Source: Paenibacillus helianthi (GTDB lineage Bacteria > Bacillota > Bacilli > Paenibacillales > Paenibacillaceae). From it: a DNA stretch of 64,000 nucleotides. The notes below the pieces were generated by a model, which saw only the letters and a list, made by a program, of their open reading frames with translations, did not search any database and was not told the origin of the DNA. The translations under genes were made by a program, and so were the position numbers. The stretch covers positions 54,361 to 118,360 of the forward strand of contig NZ_LVWI01000039.1 in the NCBI RefSeq assembly GCF_001909055.1, in the 5' to 3' direction. How positions within the stretch are numbered: the stretch's first letter is position 1; the number at the start of each line of letters is the position of its first letter. Below are positions 1 through 9,667 of this stretch, piece after piece.

Positions 1-281
1 CTCAAGTCGGTCAACTAACCTTCAGGGAAATGGATTATGTGCGTTTTCCAGCGCTGAAGCTTGCGATAGAATGCGGGAAGGCCGGAGGGACGAACACTAC
101 TGCCTTTAATGCCGCTAACGAAATCGCAGTTGCCCGCTTCCTGCGTCATGAGATTCCTTTCTTACGGATTGAAGAGATTATTGAAGAAGTACTGCAGCAT
201 CATGTAACGGTTGCATTCCCGGATCTGGAACAAATTGAGTATTGCGACTATACAACACGTGAACTTGCAAGTAAGTTGTAA
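1..281 (+). CDS. dxr: 1-deoxy-D-xylulose 5-phosphate reductoisomerase, C-terminal part
   Basis: The gene enters from the left edge; the open frame starts at base 3 with no start codon in the window, and about 92 C-terminal codons remain. The segment GTNTTAFNAANEIAVARF is the typical Dxr C-terminal signature, in which the asparagine and glutamate belong to the substrate/metal region. The enzyme makes 2-C-methyl-D-erythritol 4-phosphate with NADPH in the non-mevalonate isoprenoid pathway in the cytoplasm. It is followed by rseP, as in other Bacillales, where uppS-cdsA-dxr-rseP-proS-polC is a conserved order. Partial only because of the window edge; nothing suggests a broken gene. Confidence 0.93.
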   Translation, partial: QVGQLTFREMDYVRFPALKLAIECGKAGGTNTTAFNAANEIAVARFLRHEIPFLRIEEIIEEVLQHHVTVAFPDLEQIEYCDYTTRELASKL

Positions 282-427
282 TCCCCTCTAAATAAGATAT
301 ATCCGTGGATTTTTGCTTTACCCTGAAAAATAGGCTGGGGCTGTTGATTCTCTTGTGCAGGGTCTTGGAATAATGATAAATTAAGAGGACATACTTCGGT
401 CTTACACCTAAAGGGGGAAAGTTACGC

Positions 428-1702
428 ATGGAAATGGTAAGAGTCGTTTTTTTAACGGTGTTCATGTTTTTTGTACTGGTAACAGTGCATGAATGGGGAC
501 ATTATTATTTTGCCAAACGCGCCGGTATTCTTGTGCGGGAATTTGCCATCGGTTTCGGCCCGAAACTGTTTTCTTATAAACGAAATGAAACCCAGTTCAC
601 ACTTCGTTTGCTGCCCTTTGGGGGTTATGCTAGGATGGCCGGTGAAGATCCGGAGATTATTGAGATTGGTCCTGGACAAACTATTGCTGTTAGGCTGGGA
701 CAAGATAACAAGGTTAAGAACATATACCTGGATTCTCTCGACACGCGCAGAAATGTGATTCGCGGGGAAGCGCAGTACACGGATCTGGAGAACGAACTGA
801 AGATCCGTCTGGACGTAGACGGGGAAGTAACCGTATATGATGTTCATCCGCAAGCAATGCTCATTAAAGGTACCCAGCAGACACAAATTGCACCTAAGGA
901 CCGCCAATTCGGCAGTAAAACCGTTGGTCAGCGTGCGATTGCTATTTTTGCCGGACCGGTGATGAATTTTATTCTCGCCTTTGTGCTGTTTGCCCTGCAT
1001 CTGCAAATGGCGGGAATTCCCATCGAAAATCCTACGTATGTGAAAATCGGTGATGTTAGTGCCAACATGCCCGCAGAAGAGGCCGGACTGCAGAAAGGCG
1101 ATATCGTCGTATCTGTAAACGGGGAGAAAATCGGCGGGGATTATCAAAAGATGATCTCGTTAACCTCCGCTTCCAAAGGCAAAGAGATGCAGTGGACATT
1201 ACAGCGTGGTGAAGAAACCTATAATGTGGCTATGATTCCCCGCAGTATGGAGGGAGAAGAAGGCGGTAAAGTAGGTATTACTCCGGAGTTGCCTACTCGT
1301 CAGGCCGGGTTTGGGGAGACGTTCTCCAAATCAGGTATAGCGATGGTGGATACGACCAAGGCGATATTCATGGGCTTTAAACAATTAATCAATAATTTTA
1401 ACATGGATGATATTTCAGGACCTGTTGGTACAGCAAAAATGACCGGCCAGATCGCTCAGCAGGGGATTCAGTATTTAACCTATTGGGCGGCTATTCTAAG
1501 CCTGTATTTAGGGATATTTAATCTGCTGCCGATTCCTGCGCTGGACGGAAGCCGGCTGGTCTTCCTTGGTGTAGAAGCATTGCGCGGCAAGCCGGTTGAT
1601 CCTGGCCATGAGGGTATGGTCCATTTCGTTGGCTTTGCGATGCTGTTCCTGGTAATGATTGCTGTTACGTATAATGATATATTGCGTCTTATAAGCGGTT
1701 GA
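428..1702 (+). CDS. rseP: RseP-family site-2 zinc metalloprotease
   Basis: A membrane protease of 424 residues that cuts substrates inside the bilayer, mainly anti-sigma factors and signal peptide remnants (RasP in Bacillus subtilis). The zinc motif HEWGH is at residues 21-25 in the first membrane segment. A long extracytoplasmic part holds a PDZ domain (roughly residues 190-270, with EAGLQKGDIVVSVNG), and the C-terminal membrane segment carries NLLPIPALDG, the second half of the active site. The ATG at 428 follows AAAGGGGGAAAG at a suitable distance. It lies 146 bases behind dxr and ahead of proS, the normal place for this gene. The region between zinc motif and PDZ is longer than in minimal family members and looks like an inserted charged loop. 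Confidence 0.95.
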   Translation: MEMVRVVFLTVFMFFVLVTVHEWGHYYFAKRAGILVREFAIGFGPKLFSYKRNETQFTLRLLPFGGYARMAGEDPEIIEIGPGQTIAVRLGQDNKVKNIYLDSLDTRRNVIRGEAQYTDLENELKIRLDVDGEVTVYDVHPQAMLIKGTQQTQIAPKDRQFGSKTVGQRAIAIFAGPVMNFILAFVLFALHLQMAGIPIENPTYVKIGDVSANMPAEEAGLQKGDIVVSVNGEKIGGDYQKMISLTSASKGKEMQWTLQRGEETYNVAMIPRSMEGEEGGKVGITPELPTRQAGFGETFSKSGIAMVDTTKAIFMGFKQLINNFNMDDISGPVGTAKMTGQIAQQGIQYLTYWAAILSLYLGIFNLLPIPALDGSRLVFLGVEALRGKPVDPGHEGMVHFVGFAMLFLVMIAVTYNDILRLISG

Positions 1703-1765
1703 TTTTCCTTGTTTCACTTAATTTTTATCATTACGTTTTTCACTTGGGTCTACACTTTTGGGGGT

Positions 1766-1816
1766 CCCCGCAAAGCACCTGAATCAGTTTTGATGAATAT
1801 TCAACACTTTGTGGGG
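1766..1816 (+). repeat. Inverted repeat in the rseP-proS gap
   Basis: Arms CCCCGCAAAG (1766-1775) and CTTTGTGGGG (1807-1816) pair over 10 positions with one G-U, enclosing a 31-base loop. The 3' arm ends about 8 bases before the proS ribosome site. It could be a weak terminator for rseP (tail CTATTTT) or a leader structure for proS. The flanking words GGGTCCCCGCA and GTGGGGCTRTTTT recur near 40.0 kb, and the second also at 19.3 kb, so a dispersed element is possible. Confidence 0.55.
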
Positions 1817-1840
1817 CTATTTTAGGAGGAGTTTCACTAC

Positions 1841-3289
1841 ATGGCCAAAGATAAGCAGTTCGTTACAGAGATTACGCCGCAGGGCGAGGATTTCTCACGC
1901 TGGTACATTGATGTTATTAAAAAGGCGGATTTGATGGACTACTCACCGGTCCGCGGTTGTATTGTGTTCAAACCGGATGGCTTTGAAATCTGGGAGCATA
2001 TCCAGGAAGAAATGAACCGGCGCTTCAAGGAAACAGGACATCGTAACGCTTATTTTCCGATGTTCATTCCAGAGAGCTTTTTCCAAAAGGAAAAGGACCA
2101 CATCGAAGGTTTTAATCCTGAACTGCCTTGGGTCACGGAAGCGGGCGGCGGTAAATTGGAAGAGCGTCTGGCAATCCGGCCTACGTCGGAAACCATGATT
2201 GGGCATATGTATTCCAAATGGATTCAGTCTTACCGTGATCTCCCGGTTCTGATCAATCAATGGGCCAACGTGGTCCGTTGGGAGAAGCGTACACTTCCAT
2301 TCATTCGCACGAGTGAATTCCTCTGGCAGGAAGGACATACCGCTCATGAGAATGAAGCTGAAGCTCGTGAAGAAACGATGCAGATGCTGGAGATCTATCG
2401 GGATTTTGTAGAAGGGTATCTGGCGATTCCGGTAATTACCGGACAAAAGACCCCATCGGAGCGTTTTGCCGGCGCGGTAGATACGTATTCCATTGAAGCC
2501 ATGATGAAGGATGGACGAGCTGTACAGGCGGGAACATCGCATTACCTGGGCACCAAATTTGCAGTTGCTTTTGAAATCCAGTACCTGAGCCGGGAGAATG
2601 TGCTTGAGCATGTACATACCACTTCATGGGGAACAAGCACACGTCTGATCGGTTCCATGATTATGGTTCACGGTGACGACCGGGGCCTCGCGTTGCCGCC
2701 GAAAGTTGCACCTACACAGGTTATTATGATACCGATCGGACCGCCTAAGACTCGTGACGCTGTCATCGGCCGAACAGACGAGCTGTTCAAGGAACTCAAA
2801 AACGCAGGTGTTCGCGTACGCGTGGATGACCGGGCGGATGTAACCCCAGGATGGAAGTTCAATGAGTATGAAATGCGCGGAGTGCCAATCCGTCTTGAGC
2901 TGGGGCCACGTGATATGGAGAACGGCGTCTGTGTGCTGGTCTCGCGTATCAGCGGAGAGAAGAAGGTCATCCAGCAAGCGAATCTGGTGGAAGAAGTACA
3001 GACGATGCTAGAGCAGGTGCATAACGAAATGTTCGAGCGCGCGCTGAAATTCCGTGAGGATCACTTCTATTCGGTGGATACACTCGATGAAATGAAGGCT
3101 TCCATGGAGGAGAAACGAGGCTTTGCACTGGCAGGCTGGTGCGGCTCCGAGGCGTGCGAATCCAAGGTGAAGGAAGAGACGGGTGCTACAAGCCGCAACA
3201 TTCCTTTCAATCCTGCCGAGACGAAGCAAGTGTGCATTTGCTGCGGCAAACCAGCAGCGCATACGGTTGTTTTTGCCAAAGCCTATTAA
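1841..3289 (+). CDS. proS: Prolyl-tRNA synthetase, short archaeal/eukaryote-like type
   Basis: Class II aminoacyl-tRNA synthetase of 482 residues that charges tRNA-Pro. Class II motif 2 and 3 regions are visible, with the TSE loop in RPTSETMIGHMYSKW and a C-terminal segment GDDRGLALPPKVAP followed by an anticodon-binding domain. The C-terminal domain has clustered cysteines (GWCGSEACE and CICCGKPA) and ends in a tyrosine, features of the archaeal/eukaryote-like ProRS. It lacks the insertion domain and the extra length of about 560-570 residues seen in the bacterial-type enzyme of B. subtilis. The ATG follows TTAGGAGGAG. It occupies the standard bacterial proS locus between rseP and polC. Confidence 0.95.
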   Translation: MAKDKQFVTEITPQGEDFSRWYIDVIKKADLMDYSPVRGCIVFKPDGFEIWEHIQEEMNRRFKETGHRNAYFPMFIPESFFQKEKDHIEGFNPELPWVTEAGGGKLEERLAIRPTSETMIGHMYSKWIQSYRDLPVLINQWANVVRWEKRTLPFIRTSEFLWQEGHTAHENEAEAREETMQMLEIYRDFVEGYLAIPVITGQKTPSERFAGAVDTYSIEAMMKDGRAVQAGTSHYLGTKFAVAFEIQYLSRENVLEHVHTTSWGTSTRLIGSMIMVHGDDRGLALPPKVAPTQVIMIPIGPPKTRDAVIGRTDELFKELKNAGVRVRVDDRADVTPGWKFNEYEMRGVPIRLELGPRDMENGVCVLVSRISGEKKVIQQANLVEEVQTMLEQVHNEMFERALKFREDHFYSVDTLDEMKASMEEKRGFALAGWCGSEACESKVKEETGATSRNIPFNPAETKQVCICCGKPAAHTVVFAKAY

Positions 3290-3470
3290 TTTGTTTCAGC
3301 ATTGTTTATGATAAAGATTCTAGTACGTTAATCTAGCTTCTGGTGAGAGGAGTCGGCGGGCCGAAAGAACCCAAAGCTTTTTGACCCGGAAGCTTTTTAA
3401 AATCTGTCTCATTCTTATGATTTGCTGAAATCAGACGTTTTTATTATTGCGTAAGTTAGGTGGGGGAAGC

Positions 3471-6400
3471 ATGGAACTGAACGTGGAGAGAAGAAAGCGG
3501 TTCGAGCTTTTGATGAAGCAAGGTGAAATTCCGCCCGCGATTATTGATCCTTACTTCTTGGATGGATATATTGAACGTGTGGAAATCAGCCGAGGCAATC
3601 ATGACTGGCATATCGTTATTGTCAAAGAAAGTTTGGTTCCGGCCCAGACGTACCGGACCTTTGTACTGAGAATGCGTGAGAAGCTGCAGCATATTGCCAA
3701 AGTCAGCTTCTTGTTCCTATATGATGACAAAATCAGCAGAGCGGAGCTTGTGCAGGAATATTGGGGGCTTTTTCTGGAATGGGCGCAGCGTGAAATCCCT
3801 TCTGTCAATGGCTGGTTGACACGCTCCAGCCAGGAGCTGCAGGACGGTACACTTTTACTGAGCCTGAATGACTCCATGTCCCTGGAGCTGGCCCGCAAAA
3901 AAGGGATCGAAGGCGCGATTGTGAAATTTTACGATAAATTCTTCGGTCTCCCCCTGAAGGTTAAGCTCCAGATTGCCGAGAGTGAGAGCAAAGCGGATGC
4001 CTATGAGGAATTCCAGCAGAAACTGCAGCAAGAACAGCGTGAACTGGTGGAAATGATGATGATGGCCAGTGAACCTGATGAGCCTGTAGAGGAAGGGGAT
4101 CCGAACGAGGTTATTAAACTCCAGGTCGGTTATGAGATTAAGGAGCAGGCTGTGCCCATTCTTGAGATTCAGGATGAGGAAAAGAAGATCACGATACAAG
4201 GGACTATTTTTGGTCTTGAGAGCAAGGAGCTTCGCAACGGAAATACGCTGTTCACTTTCTGTATTACAGATTTTACGGACTCTCTGCAAATCAAAATGTT
4301 TGCCAAGACCAAAGAAGATCTGAAGGTCATGGGACAACTGGCTAACGGCAAATGGGTCAGAGCACGCGGTAAAGTAGAATATGACCGGTTCATGCAAGTT
4401 CCTGAACTGGTGATGATTCCTTCGGATCTGTCCGAGGTTCAGGCACCACCTGCCCGTAAAGATATAGCCCCAGTGAAGCGTGTTGAATTCCATCTGCATA
4501 CGACAATGAGTACAATGGATGCGGTCGCACCGATCGATGCGTATGTTAAAACAGCCGCGAAATGGGGTCACCCCGCAATTGCCGTCACGGATCACGGTGT
4601 GGTTCAGAGCTTCCCTGATGCAGATCACGCGGCCCATAAGCACAAAATCAAAATGCTTTATGGCGTAGAAGCCAATGTTGTCAATGACTCGGTGAATATT
4701 GTAGAAAATCCGCAGCCCTTGGAACTGAAGACAGCGACCTACGTTGTATTTGATATAGAGACCACGGGTTTATCAATTACTCGCAACAATATTACCGAGC
4801 TTGCAGCGATCAAGATGTGCGAAGGCAAGGAGCTTGACCGGTATTCAACATTTGTGAACCCGCATGAAAAGATTCCTTATCATATCCAGCAACTGACCAA
4901 TATTACGGATGAAATGGTGAAGGATGCACCGGATCTGGAGCCTGTGCTACAGGAATTCGTGGATTTTGTAGGTGATAGCATCCTAGTTGCCCACAATGCA
5001 AGATTCGATATGGGATTCATTCAGGCATCACTAACAAAGCTGGGCAAACCGATATTACCAAACCCTTCGCTGGACACTCTGGAGCTGGCGCGTCTGTTGT
5101 TCCCGAGCATGAAAAATCATAGGCTGAATACATTAGCAGACAAGTATAAAGTACTGCTGGAGAGCCATCACCGTGCGGTAGATGATACCGTTGCGCTGGG
5201 GGGAATCCTAAACGGCCTGCTGGCTGATGCTGAGAAGCTCAAGAACCTTACCCGGCTGGACCGGTTGAATGATTATGTCGGTAATGATCTCTCCAACACC
5301 CGGCCGTTTCACTGCGGTATTTATGCGCTGAATCCAGTGGGGAAAAAGAATCTGTATAAGCTGATTTCCATGTCTCATACCGAATTTTACAAGCGGGTAC
5401 CGTGTATACCAAAGTCCAAGCTAGAACAGTATAGAGACGGTCTGCTGGTGATTTCCGGTTGTGAACGGGGCGAGTTTTTTGAGGCGGTGCTGAACAAGAC
5501 TGTGGAAGAGGCAATGGAAGTTGCGCAGTTTTATGATGTTCTTGAGATTCAGCCGCTGACCATGTATATGCATCTGGTAGACAAAGGTTTTGTTGCCAGT
5601 CCAGAGGATTTACGGGGAGTGGTGCGTAAAATCTGTGAAATTGGCGAGCAGTTGAACAAGCCGGTTATTGCCACTGGAAATGTGCACTACCTGGAGCCAA
5701 GGGATAAACTGTTCCGTGATATAACGATTCATGGAATTACCGGCTTCAGCCCGCTGAAGGATCAGCGTAAGCCGGACGCCCATTTCCGCACTACGGATGA
5801 GATGCTGGCTGAATTTGAATTCCTGGGTGCGGAGAAAGCGATGGAGGTTGTTGTTACTAACACCGTAGCCTTAGCTGAGCGTTTTGAGGAATATCCGCTT
5901 TTTCCAAGCGACCTGTTCACACCTATAATTGAAGGGGCAGACGACGAGATCCGGGAAACCTGCTACAATACGGCAAAATCGATCTATGGTGAAGAACTGC
6001 CGGAGGTTGTCGTTGCCCGGCTCGAAAAGGAGCTTGCGCCGATTATTAAATACGGTTTCTCTGCCAACTATCTAATTTCTGAGCGGCTTGTCAAGAAATC
6101 CAATCAGGATGGTTACCTGGTAGGGTCGCGTGGTTCCGTAGGATCATCTGTGGTGGCAACCTTTCTCGGAATCTCCGAGGTAAATCCGCTGCCTGCCCAT
6201 TATATCTGTACAAATCTGGAGTGCAAGCATAACGAATGGTTTCTTGACGGCAGTGTGCCGAGCGGCTTCGATCTTCCAGATAAAACATGCCCAAACTGCG
6301 GAGGCAAACTCAAAGGCGAGGGGCAGGATATTCCGTTTGAGACGTTCCTTGGTTTTAAGGGAGACAAGGTTCCCGATATCGACCTTAACTTTTCGGGTGA

Positions 6401-7796
6401 GTATCAGCCGAATGCGCATAACTTCACCAAGACCATGTTTGGACCGGACAATGTATTCCGTGCCGGCACCATTGGTACTGTTGCAGAAAAGACAGCTTTT
6501 GGCTTCACAAAAAAATACGAGGAGCATCATCAGAAGCGGTGGCGCGGAGCCGAAGTCGGGCGCCTGGCGGCAGGCTGCACCGGTGTGAAACGGAGTACGG
6601 GGCAGCATCCCGGCGGTATCGTTGTTTTGCCGGATTATATGGAGATTGAAGATATCACCCCGGTTCAGTTCCCGGCGGATGATGTCACCGCAGAATGGAA
6701 GACGACCCATTTCGATTACCATGCGTTTGATGCCAATCTGCTAAAGCTCGATATACTGGGCCACGATGATCCGACGATGATGCGTATGCTCCAGGATTTA
6801 ACTGGTGTTGACCCAACGACCATTCCGATGAACGATCCGAAGGTCATGAGCATGTTCAACTCTACCGAAGCGCTGGGGGTAAGGCCCGATCAGATCCGGA
6901 CACCTGTGGCAACCTACGGAGTACCTGAGATGGGGACCAAATTTGTCCGCCAGATGCTAGTGGAGTCGAAGCCGTCCAGCTTTGCCGACTTGCTGCAGAT
7001 CTCGGGTTTATCCCACGGCACCGGAGTTTGGCTTGGTAATGCTCAAGAGCTTATTAAGAACAACACCTGCAATATTAAGACAGTTATTGGTTGCCGCGAT
7101 GATATCATGCTCTTTCTAATTTATAAGGCGGGAATGGATGCAGGCCTGGCTTTCAAAATTACCGAAAGTGTTCGTAAGGGCAAGGGGTTGTCTGCCGAAT
7201 GGATAGAGGAAATGAAGAAATGCAAGGTTCCACAGTGGTATATTGATTCTTGCCTGAAGATTCAGTACATGTTCCCGAAGGCACATGCTGCCGCCTATGT
7301 AATTTCTGCAGTACGGACCGCCTATTTCAAGCTTTACCATCCTATTGAGTATTATGCGACTTATTTTACGGTGCGGGCAGCTGATTTTGACATTGAGTTG
7401 TGCTGTAAGGGCTATGAGGCTATTGCCCGGCAAATTGTTGAGATTGAGCAAAAAGGCTTCCAGGCACTTCCGAAGGAAAAAGCGATGCTGCCTGTGCTTG
7501 AAATGGCTCTGGAGATGACCGCACGCGGCTTCACCTTCAAAAATATCGATTTGTACCGTTCCGATGCAACCAAATTCACCGTTGATGGCAATAGCCTGAT
7601 TCCTCCGTTCTCTTCACTTGCTGGAATTGGCGATAACGCAGCGATCAATATTGCGGCTGCCAAGAATGCCGGGGAATTTCTGTCCATCGAAGATTTCCAG
7701 CAGAAATCCAAGGCGAGCAAGACGGTTATCGAACTGCTGAACAATATGGGCTGCTTCCGCGGATTACCGGAGAGCAACCAGCTTTCGTTGTTCTAA
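3471..7796 (+). CDS. polC: DNA polymerase III subunit alpha, Gram-positive type PolC
   Basis: The main replicative polymerase of low-GC Gram-positives, 1441 residues, close to the 1437 of B. subtilis. In order: N-terminal and OB-fold region, PHP domain (VEFHLHTTMSTMDAV near residue 340), a DEDD 3'-5' proofreading exonuclease inserted in the PHP domain (FDIETTGL near 425, HNARFDMGFI, HRAVDDTVA), a zinc finger region (CTNLECKHNEW ... CPNCGGK), the palm with GDKVPDIDLNFSGEYQ, and the fingers and duplex-binding parts. The C-terminal tail NQLSLF resembles a beta-clamp binding motif. I chose the ATG at 3471, preceded by AGGTGGGGG; an in-frame TTG at 3447 is less likely because it has no ribosome site. 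Confidence 0.97.
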   Translation: MELNVERRKRFELLMKQGEIPPAIIDPYFLDGYIERVEISRGNHDWHIVIVKESLVPAQTYRTFVLRMREKLQHIAKVSFLFLYDDKISRAELVQEYWGLFLEWAQREIPSVNGWLTRSSQELQDGTLLLSLNDSMSLELARKKGIEGAIVKFYDKFFGLPLKVKLQIAESESKADAYEEFQQKLQQEQRELVEMMMMASEPDEPVEEGDPNEVIKLQVGYEIKEQAVPILEIQDEEKKITIQGTIFGLESKELRNGNTLFTFCITDFTDSLQIKMFAKTKEDLKVMGQLANGKWVRARGKVEYDRFMQVPELVMIPSDLSEVQAPPARKDIAPVKRVEFHLHTTMSTMDAVAPIDAYVKTAAKWGHPAIAVTDHGVVQSFPDADHAAHKHKIKMLYGVEANVVNDSVNIVENPQPLELKTATYVVFDIETTGLSITRNNITELAAIKMCEGKELDRYSTFVNPHEKIPYHIQQLTNITDEMVKDAPDLEPVLQEFVDFVGDSILVAHNARFDMGFIQASLTKLGKPILPNPSLDTLELARLLFPSMKNHRLNTLADKYKVLLESHHRAVDDTVALGGILNGLLADAEKLKNLTRLDRLNDYVGNDLSNTRPFHCGIYALNPVGKKNLYKLISMSHTEFYKRVPCIPKSKLEQYRDGLLVISGCERGEFFEAVLNKTVEEAMEVAQFYDVLEIQPLTMYMHLVDKGFVASPEDLRGVVRKICEIGEQLNKPVIATGNVHYLEPRDKLFRDITIHGITGFSPLKDQRKPDAHFRTTDEMLAEFEFLGAEKAMEVVVTNTVALAERFEEYPLFPSDLFTPIIEGADDEIRETCYNTAKSIYGEELPEVVVARLEKELAPIIKYGFSANYLISERLVKKSNQDGYLVGSRGSVGSSVVATFLGISEVNPLPAHYICTNLECKHNEWFLDGSVPSGFDLPDKTCPNCGGKLKGEGQDIPFETFLGFKGDKVPDIDLNFSGEYQPNAHNFTKTMFGPDNVFRAGTIGTVAEKTAFGFTKKYEEHHQKRWRGAEVGRLAAGCTGVKRSTGQHPGGIVVLPDYMEIEDITPVQFPADDVTAEWKTTHFDYHAFDANLLKLDILGHDDPTMMRMLQDLTGVDPTTIPMNDPKVMSMFNSTEALGVRPDQIRTPVATYGVPEMGTKFVRQMLVESKPSSFADLLQISGLSHGTGVWLGNAQELIKNNTCNIKTVIGCRDDIMLFLIYKAGMDAGLAFKITESVRKGKGLSAEWIEEMKKCKVPQWYIDSCLKIQYMFPKAHAAAYVISAVRTAYFKLYHPIEYYATYFTVRAADFDIELCCKGYEAIARQIVEIEQKGFQALPKEKAMLPVLEMALEMTARGFTFKNIDLYRSDATKFTVDGNSLIPPFSSLAGIGDNAAINIAAAKNAGEFLSIEDFQQKSKASKTVIELLNNMGCFRGLPESNQLSLF

Positions 7797-7908
7797 CAGC
7801 CGCAACAAGTGGAGTAATGCAAAGGGTAATCCTATAAAAAGCCCCCTTCGAAACAAGGAGACAGCAGGTTTTTACGACTTGTTACATGAGGCAGTCAAGG
7901 GCTGGCAC

Positions 7909-7937
7909 TTGTCAGTGCTGATGCACTATGGTATAAT
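7909..7937 (+). promoter_or_regulatory. Sigma-A promoter for the rimP-nusA-infB operon
   Basis: TTGTCA (7909-7914), a 17-base spacer and TATAAT (7932-7937) form a near-consensus promoter. It lies about 100 bases before the rimP start, after polC, and is the only strong promoter seen before the long operon that follows. Confidence 0.8.
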
Positions 7938-7970
7938 TTTTTTGGTAATAATGAGATAAGTCCGTTGTGT

Positions 7971-7994
7971 AAAGAGTGGGGAAACCCACTCTTT
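7971..7994 (+). other. Leader hairpin upstream of rimP
   Basis: A perfect 10-base stem AAAGAGTGGG / CCCACTCTTT closes a GAAA tetraloop in the 5' leader, about 30 bases after the promoter. It is followed by ATCTTT rather than a clean U-run, so it may be an RNA-stabilising hairpin or an attenuator. Function is not shown by the sequence. Confidence 0.6.
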
Positions 7995-8040
7995 ATCTTT
8001 GGTATATAGCAAAAGACAAGTTCGTGGAGGTTATTTTCTT

Positions 8041-8508
8041 TTGAGCACACCTAAATCCCAAATTAAACAAACGGTAGAGCAGATGCTTGGGCCCTATCTC
8101 GAGGACAATGGTTTCGAACTGGTGGACGTTGAATATGTGAAGGAAGGCTCCAACTGGTTTTTGCGCATATTCGTAGATAAAGAAGGCGGCATTGATATTG
8201 ATGATTGTGGTGCCATCAGCGAATATTTCAGTCAGAAGCTGGATGAGAATGATCCTATACCTGAGGCTTATTTCCTTGAGGTATCCTCACCGGGTGCTGA
8301 ACGCCCGCTCAAAAAAGCTGCGGATGTCGCCAAAGCGGTTGGCAAGGACGTCTATGTAACGGTGTATGAGCCGATTCAAGGACTTAAGGAATTCGAAGGT
8401 CGTTTGCTCTCGTTCGAGAACGAGGAACTGCTCATCTCCGCGGGCAAAAAAGAACATGTTGTACCGTATGCCAAAGTCGCCAGTGCGAGATTGGCCATCA
8501 TTTTTTAA
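8041..8508 (+). CDS. rimP: Ribosome maturation factor RimP
   Basis: Cytoplasmic factor for assembly of the 30S subunit, 155 residues, the usual family length. The N-terminal part GFELVDVEYVKEGSNWFLRI and the DDCGAISEYFSQKLD segment are typical. The C-terminal half is the SH3-like domain. I set the start at TTG 8041, ten bases after GTGGAGG; the in-frame start at 7999 would add residues unlike the family and lies in the leader. First gene of the nusA operon, 26 bases before nusA, as in B. subtilis (ylxS). Confidence 0.93.
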   Translation: MSTPKSQIKQTVEQMLGPYLEDNGFELVDVEYVKEGSNWFLRIFVDKEGGIDIDDCGAISEYFSQKLDENDPIPEAYFLEVSSPGAERPLKKAADVAKAVGKDVYVTVYEPIQGLKEFEGRLLSFENEELLISAGKKEHVVPYAKVASARLAIIF

Positions 8509-8534
8509 CGTCTTGAAAGGGGGACCGGAATTTC

Positions 8535-9632
8535 ATGAGTATGGATTTTATCGAAGCTATGAATGAACTGGAAAGGGAGAAAGGCATCAGTAAAGATGTG
8601 CTGTTCGAAGCCATCGAAGCTGCGCTGATCTCCAGCTATAAACGCAACTTCAATGCGGCGCAGAATGTGCGTGTGGATATGAACCGCAACACAGGCGTAA
8701 TCAAGGTGTTTGCCCGCAAACTGATTGTTGAGGAGGTACTGGATACCCGGACTGAGATCTCGCTGATGTCTGCCCGGGAGATCAACCCTCATTTTCAATT
8801 GGAGGATATCGCCGAGCTTGAAGTAACGCCGCGTGATTTTGGCCGTATTGCCGCCCAGACGGCCAAGCAGGTGGTGACTCAGCGTATCCGTGAAGCAGAG
8901 CGCGGACTCATCTATAACGCTTTTATCGACAAGGAAGATGACATTGTTACCGGCCTTGTACAGCGTCAGGACATGCGCAATATCTACGTTGACCTTGGTA
9001 AAATCGAAGCAGTTCTGCCGCTCAGCGAGCTGATGCCGGGAGAAAAGTTCAAGCAAAGTGAGCGTATCAAGGCATATATCACTAAGGTTGAGAACACGAC
9101 TAAGGGGCCGCAGATCATGCTGTCGCGCAGTCATCCCGGCCTCTTGAAACGCCTGTTCGAGCTTGAGGTTCCGGAAATTTTTGACGGTGTTGTCGAAATT
9201 CGTTCTGTAGCCCGCGAAGCTGGCTTCCGTTCCAAGATTGCTGTCTTCTCTCGCAATCCTGAAGTAGATCCAGTCGGTTCGTGCGTAGGCCCTAGAGGCA
9301 CACGAGTTCAGACGATCGTTACGGAGCTGCGCGGCGAGAAGATTGATATCGTCCGTTATTCCGAAGCGGTTCAGGAGTATGTAGCCAACGCGCTTAGCCC
9401 GTCTAAGGTGCTTGAGGTTCAAGTCTTTGAAGCGGAAAAGATGGCTCGTGTCATTGTTCCTGATTATCAATTGTCGCTCGCAATCGGCATCAAGGGACAG
9501 AATGCCCGTCTCGCCGCGAAGCTGACCGGCTGGAAAATTGATATCAAGAGCGAAAGCCAGGCAGAGCAGGAATACGGCAGACCAAGAACTTCTAATGATG
9601 AAATGCATCAGGATTCCGTCTCCATTGACTAA
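8535..9632 (+). CDS. nusA: Transcription termination/antitermination factor NusA
   Basis: Binds RNA polymerase and nascent RNA to modulate pausing, intrinsic termination and antitermination. The 365 residues hold the N-terminal polymerase-binding domain, an S1 domain (around [20 protein letters not shown], residues 135-200) and two KH domains ([16 protein letters not shown] and [18 protein letters not shown]). It lacks the C-terminal acidic repeats of the Escherichia coli protein, as is normal in Firmicutes. The ATG at 8535 follows GAAAGGGGG. Second gene in the operon. Confidence 0.96.
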   Translation: MSMDFIEAMNELEREKGISKDVLFEAIEAALISSYKRNFNAAQNVRVDMNRNTGVIKVFARKLIVEEVLDTRTEISLMSAREINPHFQLEDIAELEVTPRDFGRIAAQTAKQVVTQRIREAERGLIYNAFIDKEDDIVTGLVQRQDMRNIYVDLGKIEAVLPLSELMPGEKFKQSERIKAYITKVENTTKGPQIMLSRSHPGLLKRLFELEVPEIFDGVVEIRSVAREAGFRSKIAVFSRNPEVDPVGSCVGPRGTRVQTIVTELRGEKIDIVRYSEAVQEYVANALSPSKVLEVQVFEAEKMARVIVPDYQLSLAIGIKGQNARLAAKLTGWKIDIKSESQAEQEYGRPRTSNDEMHQDSVSID

Positions 9633-9667
9633 TCAACCTGCTCTATTTTAGAGGGGAGGCGATTGAC

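Noticed and set aside
3290..3470. Possible T-box or promoter in the proS-polC gap
   Set aside because: No T-box AGGGUGG-like core, and TTGACC near 3379 has no spaced -10 box.
8505..9608. 367-codon open frame on the minus strand across nusA
   Set aside because: Lies fully antisense to a certain gene; no ribosome site and no recognisable domain.
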